DNA of 64,000 nucleotides from NCBI GenBank assembly GCA_003211835.1, contig QCRN01000005.1:1-64000 (forward strand), given 5' to 3'. This document shows, piece after piece, positions 23,649 through 33,427 of the stretch. This DNA comes from Pelagibacteraceae bacterium AG-461-B04. Lineage in GTDB: Bacteria > Pseudomonadota > Alphaproteobacteria > Pelagibacterales > AG-422-B15. The translations under genes and the position numbers were made by a program. A model generated the notes under the pieces. The model did no database searches and was not told the origin of the DNA. It saw nothing but the letters and a program-made list of their open reading frames with translations. Numbering within the stretch: the stretch's first letter is position 1; each line of letters opens with the position of its first letter.

Positions 23649-24584
23649 TTATCTAAAAAAATGTGATTGAATTTGATTATCTAAAAACGATATTTTAGAA
23701 ACAAAATTAGTTACATACTCATGCAGTCCAAAACTTATTATTGAATCAACGGTTTCTGTTTTGACTGAGTCATGAACGTCTTTAAGTCCCATATATATAT
23801 CTGTGATTTTTTCTGGACTGCATTTTAGACTGTTTAAATGATAGACAATATTATTAATACAGAAACTAAGCGACCTTGAGCAGTCATTGTTAAGTATAAA
23901 AAAATGAGCAATTTTAGTTGACGTTACATCTCCGTCATAAGCCCAACGAAATGCTCTAAAAGAGGATAATGACCTCAACAGTATGATCCATTGTAAATTA
24001 TCAAGATTACCTCCAATGTAATCAGCTGTTGGCAAAAGAACAAAATATTTTACATCAAGTAATCTTGCTGAATTATCTGCTCTTTCGATGAATGTCCCAA
24101 GGAATATAAAATGATAACCATCATTCCTAAGAAGTGAATTTGCTGATCCTCGAAACATATTCACCTGTTGTATTGTCCACTCCGTAAAGTTTGGCAAGTC
24201 CGATCCAGAATATTTATTATTCTTAAATCCAATCATTTCTTGATAGGATTTATTTATGGCCACCCATGCCTCAGGTGTAAAAGCTGTTCGGACGACTAAC
24301 GCGTTGTTTCTTGCTTTTAAAATACAGCTGTAAACTGAAGAGGGGTTATCCTCATCAAAAAAAAGATAATCCTCGACATTTTCTTGATTAATTTCATTGT
24401 ATTTTTGAAAATATCCTTGAGAAGCCCCCGCAGCTGATAAAACAGAGTCCCATTCATTATGATACCCTTTTGGGTTTGGAAATAGAGACATTCGATACCC
24501 CACATCTAATAGACGTGCCATTGTTTCGGCTCTTTCCATGTATCTACTTATCCAATATAAATTTTCTGCAGTTCTACTTAACAT
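23649..24584 (-). CDS. Alpha-E domain protein (DUF403)
   Basis: At 311 residues this is a helical alpha-E protein. It starts MLSRTAENLYWISRYMERAE, the family's defining segment, with ARLLDVGYRM and later FIERADNSARLLDVKYF, a second copy of the E-R-A-x2-x-A-R-L-L pattern, indicating an internal duplication. The biochemical role is not established; comparative genomics ties it to circularly permuted ATP-grasp ligases and transglutaminases as here. It sits between those two genes with 5-bp and 1-bp gaps. Confidence 0.9.
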   Translation of the reverse strand: MLSRTAENLYWISRYMERAETMARLLDVGYRMSLFPNPKGYHNEWDSVLSAAGASQGYFQKYNEINQENVEDYLFFDEDNPSSVYSCILKARNNALVVRTAFTPEAWVAINKSYQEMIGFKNNKYSGSDLPNFTEWTIQQVNMFRGSANSLLRNDGYHFIFLGTFIERADNSARLLDVKYFVLLPTADYIGGNLDNLQWIILLRSLSSFRAFRWAYDGDVTSTKIAHFFILNNDCSRSLSFCINNIVYHLNSLKCSPEKITDIYMGLKDVHDSVKTETVDSIISFGLHEYVTNFVSKISFLDNQIQSHFFR

Positions 24585-24589
24585 CTTAA

Positions 24590-26011
24590 TTAATCAGCAA
24601 GAACCCAAGTGTCCTTGACCCCTCCTCCTTGTGATGAATTTACGACGTATGACCCTTTATTAAGCGCAACTCTTGTGAGACCACCCGGGCATAGTTGAGC
24701 CTGCTTACCTATTAAGCAGTATGGTCTCAAGTCCACACGTCTTCCGGTTATTTCATTGTCAATGAGAGTAGGTGATGATGAAAGATCCAAAGTTGGCTGG
24801 GCAATATAACCTTTTGGGTTATTTTTTAATTTAAGGGAGAATTGCTCAATAGTTTTTTCTGTCGATTTTGGACCAATTAACATTCCATAGCCACCAGAGC
24901 CATCAACTTCTTTAACAACAAGATTTTTAATATTTTCTAAAACATATTTTAATTCATCGTCTTTTTCGCATCTCCAGGTCTCAACATTTTCAAGAATAGG
25001 CATCTCACCTAAATAAAATTTTATCATTTCAGGAACATAAATATAAATGGCTTTATCGTCTGCAATGCCACAGCCAGGCGCAGAACAAATATTAACTCCA
25101 CCGGTTCGATATGCGTGAATAATGCCCGGTACACCAATAACCGAGTCAGGGTTATAAAATAGAGGATCTATATAATTATCATCAATGCGTCGATATATAA
25201 CATCAACTTTTTTTGGACCATCAACAGTTTTCATATAAACAAGATCGTTTTCAACATATAGGTCACTGGCTTCAACCATCTCTATTCCCATTTGATCAGA
25301 TAGAAAAGTATGTTCATAATAAGCGCTATTTAAATGTCCAGGAGTTAAGAGAACAACTGTGGGAATAGAGCTATCACATTTCTTAGGAGCTAAGCTCATT
25401 AGCGTTTGCAGTAGTCTTGTTGGATAATCATCGACTCTTTGAACGCGGTTTGAATGAAACAAATCAGGAAACATTTTCATCATAATTTCCCTGTTCTCCA
25501 ACATGTATGATACTCCTGAAGGTGTTCGACAGTTATCTTCCAAAACATAAAATTGATCTCTTCCTGTTCTTACTAAATCAACTCCTACAATAGGACTGTA
25601 TATTTTACGTGGCGGCGAGAAACCTACCATTGATTGGTCAAACGATGCTTTTTTATAAACAATTTCTTCAGGAATTATCTTTGCTTTAAAAATTTCTCCA
25701 CTACTATAAATATCTGCTAAGAATGCATTGAGAGCTTTAGTTCTTTGAATGACACCTTTCTCAATTTTAGACCATTCGTGGTATGTTAATATTCTTGGTA
25801 TTAAGTCAAAGGGAATGATTCTTTCTGACATTGAATCATCTTGAACTGAAAATGTAATACCTATTCTTTTAAAATGACTTTCAGCTTCTACATTTTTTTT
25901 ACTTATAGCTGTAGAAGACATAGTTCTTAGCCATGAATTAACATTTAGGTAGTGTTCTCTTATCTCAGCGTTATCGCTGTACATTTCATCAAACATGCAG
26001 TCAACATACAT
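24590..26011 (-). CDS. Circularly permuted ATP-grasp type 2 protein (DUF404/DUF407)
   Basis: The 473-residue protein begins YVDCMFDEMYSDNAEIREHY, typical of this family, and has RTGRDQFYVLEDNCRTPSG (the permuted ATP-grasp core), DVIYRRIDDNYIDPL, KEVDGSGGYGMLIGP (glycine-rich ATP loop) and DLRPYCLIG near the end. These enzymes are predicted amide ligases that make peptide or tag-like products. It is the first gene of the three-gene cluster, probably transcribed from the AT-rich gap upstream. Confidence 0.92.
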   Translation of the reverse strand: MYVDCMFDEMYSDNAEIREHYLNVNSWLRTMSSTAISKKNVEAESHFKRIGITFSVQDDSMSERIIPFDLIPRILTYHEWSKIEKGVIQRTKALNAFLADIYSSGEIFKAKIIPEEIVYKKASFDQSMVGFSPPRKIYSPIVGVDLVRTGRDQFYVLEDNCRTPSGVSYMLENREIMMKMFPDLFHSNRVQRVDDYPTRLLQTLMSLAPKKCDSSIPTVVLLTPGHLNSAYYEHTFLSDQMGIEMVEASDLYVENDLVYMKTVDGPKKVDVIYRRIDDNYIDPLFYNPDSVIGVPGIIHAYRTGGVNICSAPGCGIADDKAIYIYVPEMIKFYLGEMPILENVETWRCEKDDELKYVLENIKNLVVKEVDGSGGYGMLIGPKSTEKTIEQFSLKLKNNPKGYIAQPTLDLSSSPTLIDNEITGRRVDLRPYCLIGKQAQLCPGGLTRVALNKGSYVVNSSQGGGVKDTWVLAD

Positions 26012-26100
26012 AAACAGTGCAATTATTTAATTTTATGCAATTGCCAAATTGACAGATTAATTTTCTATTTAAGGTCAAAAAATTTGAGTAATAACGTTTT

Positions 26101-26202
26101 ATGAAAAAGAAATTAGTTAAAAGCTTTAATTTTTCCCTTAAATATTTTCCTGGGTTCATCGTTGTTTACTTCATTTTCCTTATTTTTGGGGCGATTCTGT
26201 AG
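26101..26202 (+). CDS. Very small membrane-protein ORF (33 aa), hypothetical
   Basis: In an otherwise gene-free 315-bp gap, an ATG opens a 33-codon frame with a basic N-terminus (KKKLVK) and a hydrophobic segment from about residue 17 to 33 (GFIVVYFIFLIFGAIL). This positive-inside, single-helix design is seen in small membrane regulators. A TTGACA hexamer lies 47 bp upstream at 26049. A second tiny membrane ORF starts 6 bp after the stop. Chance is possible at this size. Confidence 0.35.
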   Translation: MKKKLVKSFNFSLKYFPGFIVVYFIFLIFGAIL

Positions 26203-26208
26203 GTTTTT

Positions 26209-26301
26209 ATGTTTGGAACGAAATGGAACTTTAACCCATCTCCTGTGAAGTTAGATATAGCACTAACAATATTCTTAATGTTACTGATTATACCCAAGTA
26301 G
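26209..26301 (+). CDS. Very small membrane-protein ORF (30 aa), hypothetical
   Basis: The 30-codon frame has a polar N-terminal half (FGTKWNFNPSPVK) followed by a hydrophobic segment (DIALTIFLMLLIIP). It follows the preceding tiny ORF by 6 bp in the same direction, so the two may be a translated pair. It has no recognisable homologue to me. It is convergent with dapE, whose stop lies 25 bp away. Confidence 0.3.
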   Translation: MFGTKWNFNPSPVKLDIALTIFLMLLIIPK

Positions 26302-26326
26302 TTACTATTAGAATTTGGTAATTATG

Positions 26327-27472
26327 CTAATTAAAGTATTTACTCAAAATTAGTAAGTAGATTTCTCTAAGATTTTTAATATCTTTTAATTTTACATGCT
26401 CATCTATCTGGTGAGCCGTTTCACCAATGAGACCAAATTCGGCGACTTCACAGTAATCTTTAAAAAACCTTGCATCCGAAGTGCCTCCTGTTGTTGTAAG
26501 TTCTGCACTTAAGCCAGTGATTTCATCAGACGAACTTTTTATAATTTCTGTAAAATTTCCCTGTTTAGTTAGAAAGGGTTCTGCTGAATTATTATACTCA
26601 ACATTGGATACATAATCAGTATTTTTAACTTGTTCACTGATAATTGTATCAATGGTTTTCATTAAACTCTCCTTACTATGCTTAATATTATATCTAATAT
26701 TAAATGTACCTTCTGCACTTTGAGGCACTACATTTGAAGCGCCATCACTTGAATTTATTCTAACAATTTCTACGTTTGAAGGAGGAAAGTCTTCAGTCCC
26801 TTTATCTAATTCTAAACTAATTATATTGTTCAAAATTTTAGTGAGAGAGTCGATCGGATTTAGTGTCCATTGAGGGTATGCAACATGGCCTTGTTTACCA
26901 GTGATGCTTATTTTAGCTGTAAAGCTTCCTCTTCTGCCAATTTTAACCATCTCACCCAACTTACTCGGACAAGTTGGTTCACCAACGATACATGAGTCAA
27001 TTTTTTCTCCATTATTGTATATTTCCTCTAATACTTTTTTAGTTCCATTTATTGCTGGCCCTTCTTCATCATTAGTTATTAGCAGACTTATAGTGCCTTT
27101 GAGTTCATTATTATTAATATAATCTTCCACAGCACAAACAAATGCAGCAATTGCAGACTTCATGTCGCTTGCTCCACGGCCATAAACTTTTCCATCTTTT
27201 TCAGATGCATTAAACGGGTCACAGCTCCATGCGTTTATATCACCAACTGGAACAACATCTGTATGCCCACCAAAACAGATATGAGGTGTACCATTTCCAA
27301 TTTTAGCAAAGAGATTGTCTACATCTGGCGTATCACTATCACTGAATAAATATCGCTTACAATCAAAACCAATGTTTGATAACTCTTTTTCAAGTAAATC
27401 TAATACACCATCATTTTTAGGGGTCACACTCTGACAAGATATTAGCGCTTTTGTTAATTCGATAACTTCCAT
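26327..27472 (-). CDS. dapE: Succinyl-diaminopimelate desuccinylase
   Basis: A 381-residue M20-family zinc hydrolase. The metal-binding segments are visible: CFGGHTDVVPVGD, GRGASDMKSAIAAFVCA, and LLITNDEEGPAINGT with the catalytic Glu pair, followed by VGEPT. The C-terminal GGTSDARF and ETAHQIDEHV complete the set. DapE releases succinate to give LL-diaminopimelate for lysine and peptidoglycan. It lies 6 bp after dapD in a dapD-dapE order, which places two successive steps together. Confidence 0.95.
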   Translation of the reverse strand: MEVIELTKALISCQSVTPKNDGVLDLLEKELSNIGFDCKRYLFSDSDTPDVDNLFAKIGNGTPHICFGGHTDVVPVGDINAWSCDPFNASEKDGKVYGRGASDMKSAIAAFVCAVEDYINNNELKGTISLLITNDEEGPAINGTKKVLEEIYNNGEKIDSCIVGEPTCPSKLGEMVKIGRRGSFTAKISITGKQGHVAYPQWTLNPIDSLTKILNNIISLELDKGTEDFPPSNVEIVRINSSDGASNVVPQSAEGTFNIRYNIKHSKESLMKTIDTIISEQVKNTDYVSNVEYNNSAEPFLTKQGNFTEIIKSSSDEITGLSAELTTTGGTSDARFFKDYCEVAEFGLIGETAHQIDEHVKLKDIKNLREIYLLILSKYFN

Positions 27473-27478
27473 AATACT

Positions 27479-28303
27479 CTACTCTCTTAATAGATCATTA
27501 ATGGAGGTTTTTTTTCTTGTATTTTCATCAACTGTCTTAACGATGACTACACAATAAAGACTCGGTTTTGTTGGATCTTCATTTGGCATTGTCCCAGGAA
27601 CAACGACAGAGTATGCAGGAACTTCACCATACAGTATCTCTCCAGTTGTACGATTTACTATTTTTGTGGAAGCGCCTAGATAAACACCCATAGATAAAAC
27701 TGATCCTTCCCGCACAATTACACCCTCTGCAACCTCTGCTCGAGCGCCTACAAAACAATTATCTTCAATTATTACTGGATTTGCTTGTAGAGGTTCAAGG
27801 ACACCGCCAATGCCAACCCCCCCAGATAGATGACAATTCTTACCGATCTGAGCGCATGAACCTACCGTTGCCCATGTATCAACCATAGTTCCATCGTCAA
27901 TATAGGCACCAATGTTTACAAATGAAGGCATCAAGACAACGCCCTTGCCAATAAATGAACCCTCTCGTACTGTCCCATTGGGCACGTGCCGATAACCAGC
28001 TGCTTTCCATTGATCTTCATCCCAATCAACAGTTTTGCCTTTGACTTTGTCATACCATGATGTGTAAGGGCCTCTAAGGATTGTATTTTCATTAATTCTG
28101 AATGAAATAAGCACAGCTTTTTTTAGCCATTGATTTACAGTCCACTGATTTTCAACTTTTTCAGCAATTCGAAGTTCACCGCTATCAAGTTTTTTTATTA
28201 TTTGATCTACTACTTGAGATACATCTTTATCATTTGGTGATAAGCTTGCTATGTTCTCCCAAGCGCTTTCAATACTCTCTTTTAATTTTTGATTTTCACT
28301 CAT
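27479..28303 (-). CDS. dapD: Tetrahydrodipicolinate N-succinyltransferase
   Basis: The 274-residue DapD has an N-terminal helical domain followed by a left-handed beta-helix built from hexapeptide repeats ([20 protein letters not shown], then [13 protein letters not shown] and [15 protein letters not shown]). It adds succinate from succinyl-CoA to tetrahydrodipicolinate in lysine/DAP synthesis. It precedes dapE and follows argB by 4 bp, so the run argB-dapD-dapE is probably co-transcribed. Confidence 0.97.
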   Translation of the reverse strand: MSENQKLKESIESAWENIASLSPNDKDVSQVVDQIIKKLDSGELRIAEKVENQWTVNQWLKKAVLISFRINENTILRGPYTSWYDKVKGKTVDWDEDQWKAAGYRHVPNGTVREGSFIGKGVVLMPSFVNIGAYIDDGTMVDTWATVGSCAQIGKNCHLSGGVGIGGVLEPLQANPVIIEDNCFVGARAEVAEGVIVREGSVLSMGVYLGASTKIVNRTTGEILYGEVPAYSVVVPGTMPNEDPTKPSLYCVVIVKTVDENTRKKTSINDLLRE

Positions 28304-28307
28304 AAGT

Positions 28308-29195
28308 TTACTTTTTAATTAATGTTCCTGCTCCTTGCGTTGTTAGAAGCTCCATGGCAACAGCGTTTTGTTTTCTACCATCAATTAAGGCAACCCCTTT
28401 TGCACCATTTTTTAAGGTATTAAAACATGCTTTGATTTTAGGTATCATACCACTTTTTATAGTTCCTTTTTTTATGTATTGAAATGCTTTTTTACGATCG
28501 AGCTCTGTTATCAATTTCTTATTATTATCAAGTACTCCTGCTACATCCGTTAAAAGCAATAACCTCTCAGCTTTTACTGATTCAGCGATATAAGCGGCTG
28601 CTGTATCTGCATTAATATTCAAGGTATTTTTATTTGTATCAATTCCAAGTGGTGCAATTATGGGAATCTGATTACTTTTGAGGGCCTTCATTATCAAGTT
28701 TTTATCAATACCCCTTGGCTCTCCTACGAAACCAATATTGCCATTCATCGCAATCTTTGCCTTAAGCACTTTAGTACTTACTCCATTTAATCTTTTTGTC
28801 TTACCCCCATTTTTTTTGATTTCATCAGATATTAGTCTATTCAAATCGTGAGACAAAATTTTTTTTACAACTCCAAGTACACTTTTTGTAGTTACTCTCA
28901 ACCCCTGATACTCTTGATTATTAATTTTTCTTTTTTTCAATTCTTTTTCAATTTGAGGGCCACCACCGTGAACTACAATAACCTTAATACCTAATTGATT
29001 TAATAAGGATATATTTTTTGCAAATGATTTTAAAAGTGCAGGTTTAGTCAGAGCGTATCCCCCATACTTTATTACGATGATTTTATTCTGATATTTTTTT
29101 ATAAAAGAAAAAGTATTGGTATGGAATTTTTTACCAGATATCCAATATTTTGCTAAAAGCTCTTTGCTTTCAGTCTGTTTATTTTTAAGAGACAT
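28308..29195 (-). CDS. argB: Acetylglutamate kinase
   Basis: The 295-residue amino-acid kinase has [10 protein letters not shown] (ATP-binding start), [15 protein letters not shown], a glycine-rich substrate loop with [24 protein letters not shown] and, at the end, [19 protein letters not shown] and VALIDGRKQ. It phosphorylates N-acetylglutamate, the second step of arginine synthesis. argD and argF lie 6-9 kb away. The N-terminus is about 25 residues longer than compact ArgB proteins, which suggests the arginine-sensitive form with an N-terminal helix. Confidence 0.95.
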   Translation of the reverse strand: MSLKNKQTESKELLAKYWISGKKFHTNTFSFIKKYQNKIIVIKYGGYALTKPALLKSFAKNISLLNQLGIKVIVVHGGGPQIEKELKKRKINNQEYQGLRVTTKSVLGVVKKILSHDLNRLISDEIKKNGGKTKRLNGVSTKVLKAKIAMNGNIGFVGEPRGIDKNLIMKALKSNQIPIIAPLGIDTNKNTLNINADTAAAYIAESVKAERLLLLTDVAGVLDNNKKLITELDRKKAFQYIKKGTIKSGMIPKIKACFNTLKNGAKGVALIDGRKQNAVAMELLTTQGAGTLIKK

Positions 29196-29199
29196 TTTA

Positions 29200-30921
29200 T
29201 TAATTTGTTTTTATCGTGGTTCTTTTAGTAATAATCCACTGCTGAATGATTGAAAGTACGTTATTCGTAGTCCAATAAATCACTAGTCCAGCTGCGAATT
29301 GCGCCAATAGAACTGTTATGAAAAATGGAAAAAACATAAATATTCTTGCTTGAATTGGATCAGGTGGTGCTGGGTTTAATTTTTGTTGAATGTACATTGT
29401 AACACCCATCAGTACTGGCCAAATGCCAATAATCATAAAAGAAGGGGGATCCCATGGAATTAAGCCAAATAGATTAAAGATAGTTGTGGGATCTTTTGCC
29501 GCCAAATCTTGAATCCAACCATAAAAAGGCGCATGCCTCATTTCAATTGATACAAAGAGCATTTTGTAAATCGCAAAGAAGAAAGGGATTTGAATCAGTA
29601 TAGGTAAACATCCTGATATCGGATTCACTTTCTCTTTTTTGTATAATGCCATCAACGCTTGTTGCTGTTGGGTTCTATCATCTTTATATAAGTCTTTTAT
29701 TCGTGTCATTTCTGGTTGGAGCATTTTCATTTTTGCCATTGATACGAATGACCAGTTTGCAAGTGGGAAAAAGACTATTCTCGTTATGACTGTTAGGTAA
29801 ATAATAGCCAAACCGAAATTACCAGACAATTGAGAGAAGAAGTAAATAACGTTAAACAATGGTTTAGTTAGAAAGTAAAACCAACCCCAATCAATGGCAA
29901 GATCAAAATTATAGATGCCATAATCTTCTTTGTATCTATCAATTAATTTAGCTTCTTTGGCTCCAATAAAAATTTGACTATCAACAGTATGCGTTTCACC
30001 ACCAGGCACATTTGTAGCGTTTAAAGATCTATAATAAGCAATATAGCCATTGTCATACGTATAAATGGCTTTGAAAGATTTTTCTTGATCAGGTATCAAT
30101 GCAGCTAGCCAGTATTTATCAGTTATACCCACCCAGCCATTATCACTTTCAAAATTAAGTGTTTCTTGATCATCTTTCAAATCACTATAGTCGATAAGTT
30201 CAAGTTTTTCTTTGAGAACCCCAAGCAATCCTTCATGAAGAATAAACATTCCTGATAAAGATGGTGATTGTTTCCGAGTTACTTTGCTTGCATTGTTAAT
30301 AACTATATTATCAGTGGAGTTATTGATGACTTTTTGAGTGACATCAAACATATAATCTTCATCAAGGGTTATGCTTGTGATAAAAGTTTGTCCGGTTTTA
30401 TTTGACCATTCAAATTCAACTTCATTTGAAGTGTCTAAGACTGAGACATTATTCCTGATTTTCCATACTGTTTCAGCATTTGGAGTTTCAAATGCAGCAT
30501 CTTGATTTTTTATCCATCCAAAAGTTACTTCGTATCCATCAAATGTGTCTAAGGGTTGAAGAAGCCTAATATTTTCTGATTCTTCTTCCTGCGTTTCATT
30601 ATATTTCTTTAAAACAATGTCATCGATTTTAAGACCTTTTAAATTAATTGAACCAGAAATACTCTGAGTATTTATATTAACTCTTTGATCTTTGCTTAGG
30701 GCTTCACTCAAATCAATAGTATTCGCATTATCAATGCCAAGTGAGTCTTCAATCTCGGCTATCGCTTCCATGTCTAGTTCATCTGAGTTAACTTCAGATA
30801 CTTCTTCATCAAGACTAAACTCATCTAAATTTTGTTGCTCAGGAGCTTCAAAAAAGAAACTCCATATGAAAAGTACGCCAATTGAGAGAATTATCGCTAA
30901 AATTAAGTTTCTGCTTTCCAT
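29200..30921 (-). CDS. yidC: Membrane protein insertase YidC
   Basis: At 573 residues it has the Gram-negative YidC layout: N-terminal signal-anchor (ILAIILSIGVLFIWSFFF), a large periplasmic beta-sandwich (about 60-345), then the five-helix core beginning GWFYFLTKPLFNVIYFF, with GNFGLAIIYLTVITRIVFFPLANWS and KEKVNPISGCLPILIQIPFFFAIYK. It inserts inner-membrane proteins with or without SecYEG. It lies in the conserved order rpmH-rnpA-yidD-yidC. Confidence 0.97.
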   Translation of the reverse strand: MESRNLILAIILSIGVLFIWSFFFEAPEQQNLDEFSLDEEVSEVNSDELDMEAIAEIEDSLGIDNANTIDLSEALSKDQRVNINTQSISGSINLKGLKIDDIVLKKYNETQEEESENIRLLQPLDTFDGYEVTFGWIKNQDAAFETPNAETVWKIRNNVSVLDTSNEVEFEWSNKTGQTFITSITLDEDYMFDVTQKVINNSTDNIVINNASKVTRKQSPSLSGMFILHEGLLGVLKEKLELIDYSDLKDDQETLNFESDNGWVGITDKYWLAALIPDQEKSFKAIYTYDNGYIAYYRSLNATNVPGGETHTVDSQIFIGAKEAKLIDRYKEDYGIYNFDLAIDWGWFYFLTKPLFNVIYFFSQLSGNFGLAIIYLTVITRIVFFPLANWSFVSMAKMKMLQPEMTRIKDLYKDDRTQQQQALMALYKKEKVNPISGCLPILIQIPFFFAIYKMLFVSIEMRHAPFYGWIQDLAAKDPTTIFNLFGLIPWDPPSFMIIGIWPVLMGVTMYIQQKLNPAPPDPIQARIFMFFPFFITVLLAQFAAGLVIYWTTNNVLSIIQQWIITKRTTIKTN

Positions 30922-31161
30922 TTACTTATTTCTTTCTTTCGGCACAGGGTCATATCCCTCAGAGCCGCCAAGAAATTTTACTGGATGGCACTTGCAAATT
31001 CTTTTCATTCCAAGGTATGTTCCTTTGAGTGCACCGTGATATTGAATAGCTTCTTTTGTATATTCAGAGCATGTTGGCATAAAACGACATGAGCTTGGAA
31101 AATAAGGTGAGATCAATCTTTGATAAATAGTAATTAAAAATAGGAAACAATATTTAATCAT
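30922..31161 (-). CDS. yidD: Membrane protein insertion efficiency factor YidD
   Basis: The 79-residue protein carries the YidD signature: [20 protein letters not shown] with its conserved cysteines, then A(I)xxHGxxKGxxLxxKRIxKCHP, read here as [23 protein letters not shown]. Its stop lies directly against the yidC start, and it helps YidC-dependent insertion. Confidence 0.95.
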   Translation of the reverse strand: MIKYCFLFLITIYQRLISPYFPSSCRFMPTCSEYTKEAIQYHGALKGTYLGMKRICKCHPVKFLGGSEGYDPVPKERNK

Positions 31162-31165
31162 AAAA

Positions 31166-31498
31166 TTATCTGTGTAATTTTTTTAATGCTGTAAGCATTT
31201 CATTTTCTAGTTTTTCAAAATCTTCAACCATTGCATTTTTCTTTCCAATGATTACATAATTCCAGTTTTTAATGCCATAGTTAACCAATATTGTGTTTGC
31301 CAGCACTCTTAATCTTCTTTTAATTTTATTACGTACTACCGCATTTCCATTCTGTTTTGAGACGGTATACCCAACCTTAATTTCATTGCTATTCTTAACC
31401 TCAAATGCTTGTAAAAGAAAGGATCTACTCCGATAAAATAGACCTTTTTTAGCCTCTAGAAAATCCTTTGAGGATTTTAGTGTAACTAGACTTTTCAT
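31166..31498 (-). CDS. rnpA: Ribonuclease P protein component
   Basis: A 110-residue basic protein with the RnpA signature [10 protein letters not shown] (in [18 protein letters not shown]), the arginine-rich RNR motif that contacts the catalytic RNA, and an N-terminal [11 protein letters not shown]. It assists RNase P RNA in trimming tRNA 5' ends. It lies between rpmH and yidD, the near-universal order. Confidence 0.95.
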   Translation of the reverse strand: MKSLVTLKSSKDFLEAKKGLFYRSRSFLLQAFEVKNSNEIKVGYTVSKQNGNAVVRNKIKRRLRVLANTILVNYGIKNWNYVIIGKKNAMVEDFEKLENEMLTALKKLHR

Positions 31499-31512
31499 GA
31501 TGGACTGATTAT

Positions 31513-31647
31513 TTAGGCTGAAAGAACTTTTCTACCTTTAGAGCGACGTCTAGCCAAGATTATACGACCATCCTTAGTAGCAGACCGGGCTCTAAAACCA
31601 TGTCGTCTCTTCTTTACTAGATTACTGGGCTGAAACGTTCTTTTCAT
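31513..31647 (-). CDS. rpmH: 50S ribosomal protein L34
   Basis: A 44-residue, highly basic ORF reading [20 protein letters not shown] and ending [12 protein letters not shown], an unmistakable L34. It is the first gene of rpmH-rnpA-yidD-yidC. In many bacteria dnaA is just upstream of rpmH; here the neighbour is a divergent TVP38-type membrane protein, so the origin is not at this point by that rule. Confidence 0.97.
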   Translation of the reverse strand: MKRTFQPSNLVKKRRHGFRARSATKDGRIILARRRSKGRKVLSA

Positions 31648-31731
31648 AATAAATTAATTAGATTGAATTAGTGAAATGGCTTATAAATTGCATTCATTAT
31701 ATAGTCAATTAATATTCATTAATTAAGTTAA

Positions 31732-32421
31732 ATGTTCAAAAACAAGATAATAAATACCATCTTTGGCATCTCCATATTTGTGAGCGCTATTTATTTACTA
31801 GGCAAATATAACCCCATATCTATGGAATTTTTAATTGATCAACATGGTTTAATACAGGATTATATTATTGCAAATCCCATTTTATCCGTATTTCTCTGTG
31901 CATTGATTATAGCGCTGATGATCTCAATTATGGGACCAATTACACCTGTATGCATTTTAGCAGGTTTCTACTTTGGCATATACATTGGGTTAATCATTGC
32001 AATAATAGGAGAAGTGATTGGGGCTATGGTTGTATTTGTTTATGCTCGGTATTTCTTTAAAGAATATATTCTAAGACAGTTTGGTTCAAGATTTGATAAG
32101 TTTAAAGAGGGCTTTAATCGCAACGCAATAAGTTATCTTCTTTTTATAAGGGTAATTGGCGGAGTACCTTTTGGAATACAAAACTTACTTCCCGCAGTAT
32201 TGGACATGAAATTAAGGGACTACTTTATTGCAACTATATTTGGAGTAATCCCTTGGGCATATATTCTTGTAAGTATTGGAAATAGCATTCAAAATATAGT
32301 TGATACAAAAAGTTTCTCTAGTGAAGATATTCTTAAAGTAGAGTATTTGCTTCCAGTTCTTTTAATTAGTGTAATTGTTATAATTCCAGTGATTTATAAA
32401 TTTATAAAAAAAAGATTTTAG
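31732..32421 (+). CDS. TVP38/TMEM64 (DedA-like) family membrane protein
   Basis: The 229-residue protein has several hydrophobic helices and the conserved core of the SNARE-associated/DedA-type family: ITPVCILAGFYFGIYIGLIIAIIGEVIGA, where glycines line a re-entrant loop, and FLFIRVIGGVPFGIQNLLPAVL. Such proteins are lipid scramblase or flippase-related. It is divergent from rpmH and upstream of tRNA-Arg. Confidence 0.85.
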   Translation: MFKNKIINTIFGISIFVSAIYLLGKYNPISMEFLIDQHGLIQDYIIANPILSVFLCALIIALMISIMGPITPVCILAGFYFGIYIGLIIAIIGEVIGAMVVFVYARYFFKEYILRQFGSRFDKFKEGFNRNAISYLLFIRVIGGVPFGIQNLLPAVLDMKLRDYFIATIFGVIPWAYILVSIGNSIQNIVDTKSFSSEDILKVEYLLPVLLISVIVIIPVIYKFIKKRF

Positions 32422-32459
32422 TTTATTAATAAAAGAGTAGCTTATAAATAATTCTACAT

Positions 32460-32536
32460 GCGCCGGTGGCTCAGCTGGATAGAGCACCAGACTACGAATC
32501 TGGGGGTCGGGAGTTCGAATCTCTCCCGGCGCGCCA
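32460..32536 (+). tRNA. tRNA-Arg(ACG)
   Basis: The 77-nt gene folds into a cloverleaf: acceptor GCGCCGG/CCGGCGC, a D arm with GGCTCAGCTGGATAGAGC, an anticodon loop CTACGAA (anticodon ACG, read as ICG after deamination), a T arm GGGAGTTCGAATCTCCC, discriminator G and an encoded CCA. It begins 38 bp after the TVP38 stop, and the DMT carrier gene starts 9 bp after its end. Confidence 0.98.
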
Positions 32537-32545
32537 AAAAATATT

Positions 32546-33427
32546 ATGTTTGAAAAACTATCAAATAAACAAAAAGGAACATTACTTGCTTTTATAGGTG
32601 TCATGATTATTACTCCAGATGCGCTTATTATAAGATCTGTGAGTGTTGAGACATGGGATCTTTTATTTTACCGCTCACTTTTACCAGGCTTTGCTCTCTT
32701 AGTGGGATATTTTATTTTCTTTAATCATAGAGCCTTAGATGATTTTATGAGTATTGGTATGCCAGGCATCATCAATGCACTACTAGTTCTTGGAGCTAAC
32801 GTAACTTTTGTGATGGCGCTGGCAAATACAGATGTAGCAAATGCACTTATCATGATTAGTTTAGTGCCAATAATTGCAGCAATTTTTTCTTATATTTTCT
32901 TAAATGAAAAGCCTGAGATAATTACATGGTTTTGTTCTTTTGGATGCCTATTAGCAGTAACTTTCATTTTTTATGAGTCATACGAGCTCAATAAATATCT
33001 AGGAGATTTCTATGGACTACTATGTGCAATTTTTGTTGGTGCTAGTCTTACGGTCATGAGAAGATCACCCGAAATAAATTTTGTACCTTCATATATTCTG
33101 GGTAAATTAGCTACTGCTGTACTTTCAGCATTTTTTGTCTCATCATTTATCATTGAAACTTATGATTTATTTTTGATATCTCTTATGATTATAACTGTAG
33201 GAGTGTCGTTTGTATTTATTAGTATAGCGCCTCAATATATAAGTTCGCCCGAAGTTGGCATATTTTTTCTTCTTGAAACTTCGCTGGGTCCTTTATGGGT
33301 ATGGCTGTTTATATTTGAAGAACCTACTCAGAAAACATTGATAGGTGGAATATTAATTATACTTATAGTATTTGGACATTCTTACTACATGATTAAAAAA
33401 GAAAATATTGATAAGGTAGCTGTATGA
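32546..33427 (+). CDS. DMT-superfamily (EamA) transporter
   Basis: A 293-residue protein with ten hydrophobic helices in two EamA repeats: the first has AFIGVMIITPDALIIRSV and a VANALIMISLVPIIAAIFSYIFLNEKP segment, the second FFLLETSLGPLWVWLFIFEEPT, each ending with the Glu-Pro signature of the family. It would move a small metabolite. The start lies 9 bp after tRNA-Arg, and the stop overlaps the M48 gene by 4 bp. Confidence 0.9.
   Translation: MFEKLSNKQKGTLLAFIGVMIITPDALIIRSVSVETWDLLFYRSLLPGFALLVGYFIFFNHRALDDFMSIGMPGIINALLVLGANVTFVMALANTDVANALIMISLVPIIAAIFSYIFLNEKPEIITWFCSFGCLLAVTFIFYESYELNKYLGDFYGLLCAIFVGASLTVMRRSPEINFVPSYILGKLATAVLSAFFVSSFIIETYDLFLISLMIITVGVSFVFISIAPQYISSPEVGIFFLLETSLGPLWVWLFIFEEPTQKTLIGGILIILIVFGHSYYMIKKENIDKVAV

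Noticed and set aside
31648-31731. Possible oriC beside rpmH
   Set aside because: I saw no DnaA box, and dnaA is not adjacent; the AT-rich gap is best read as a divergent promoter region.
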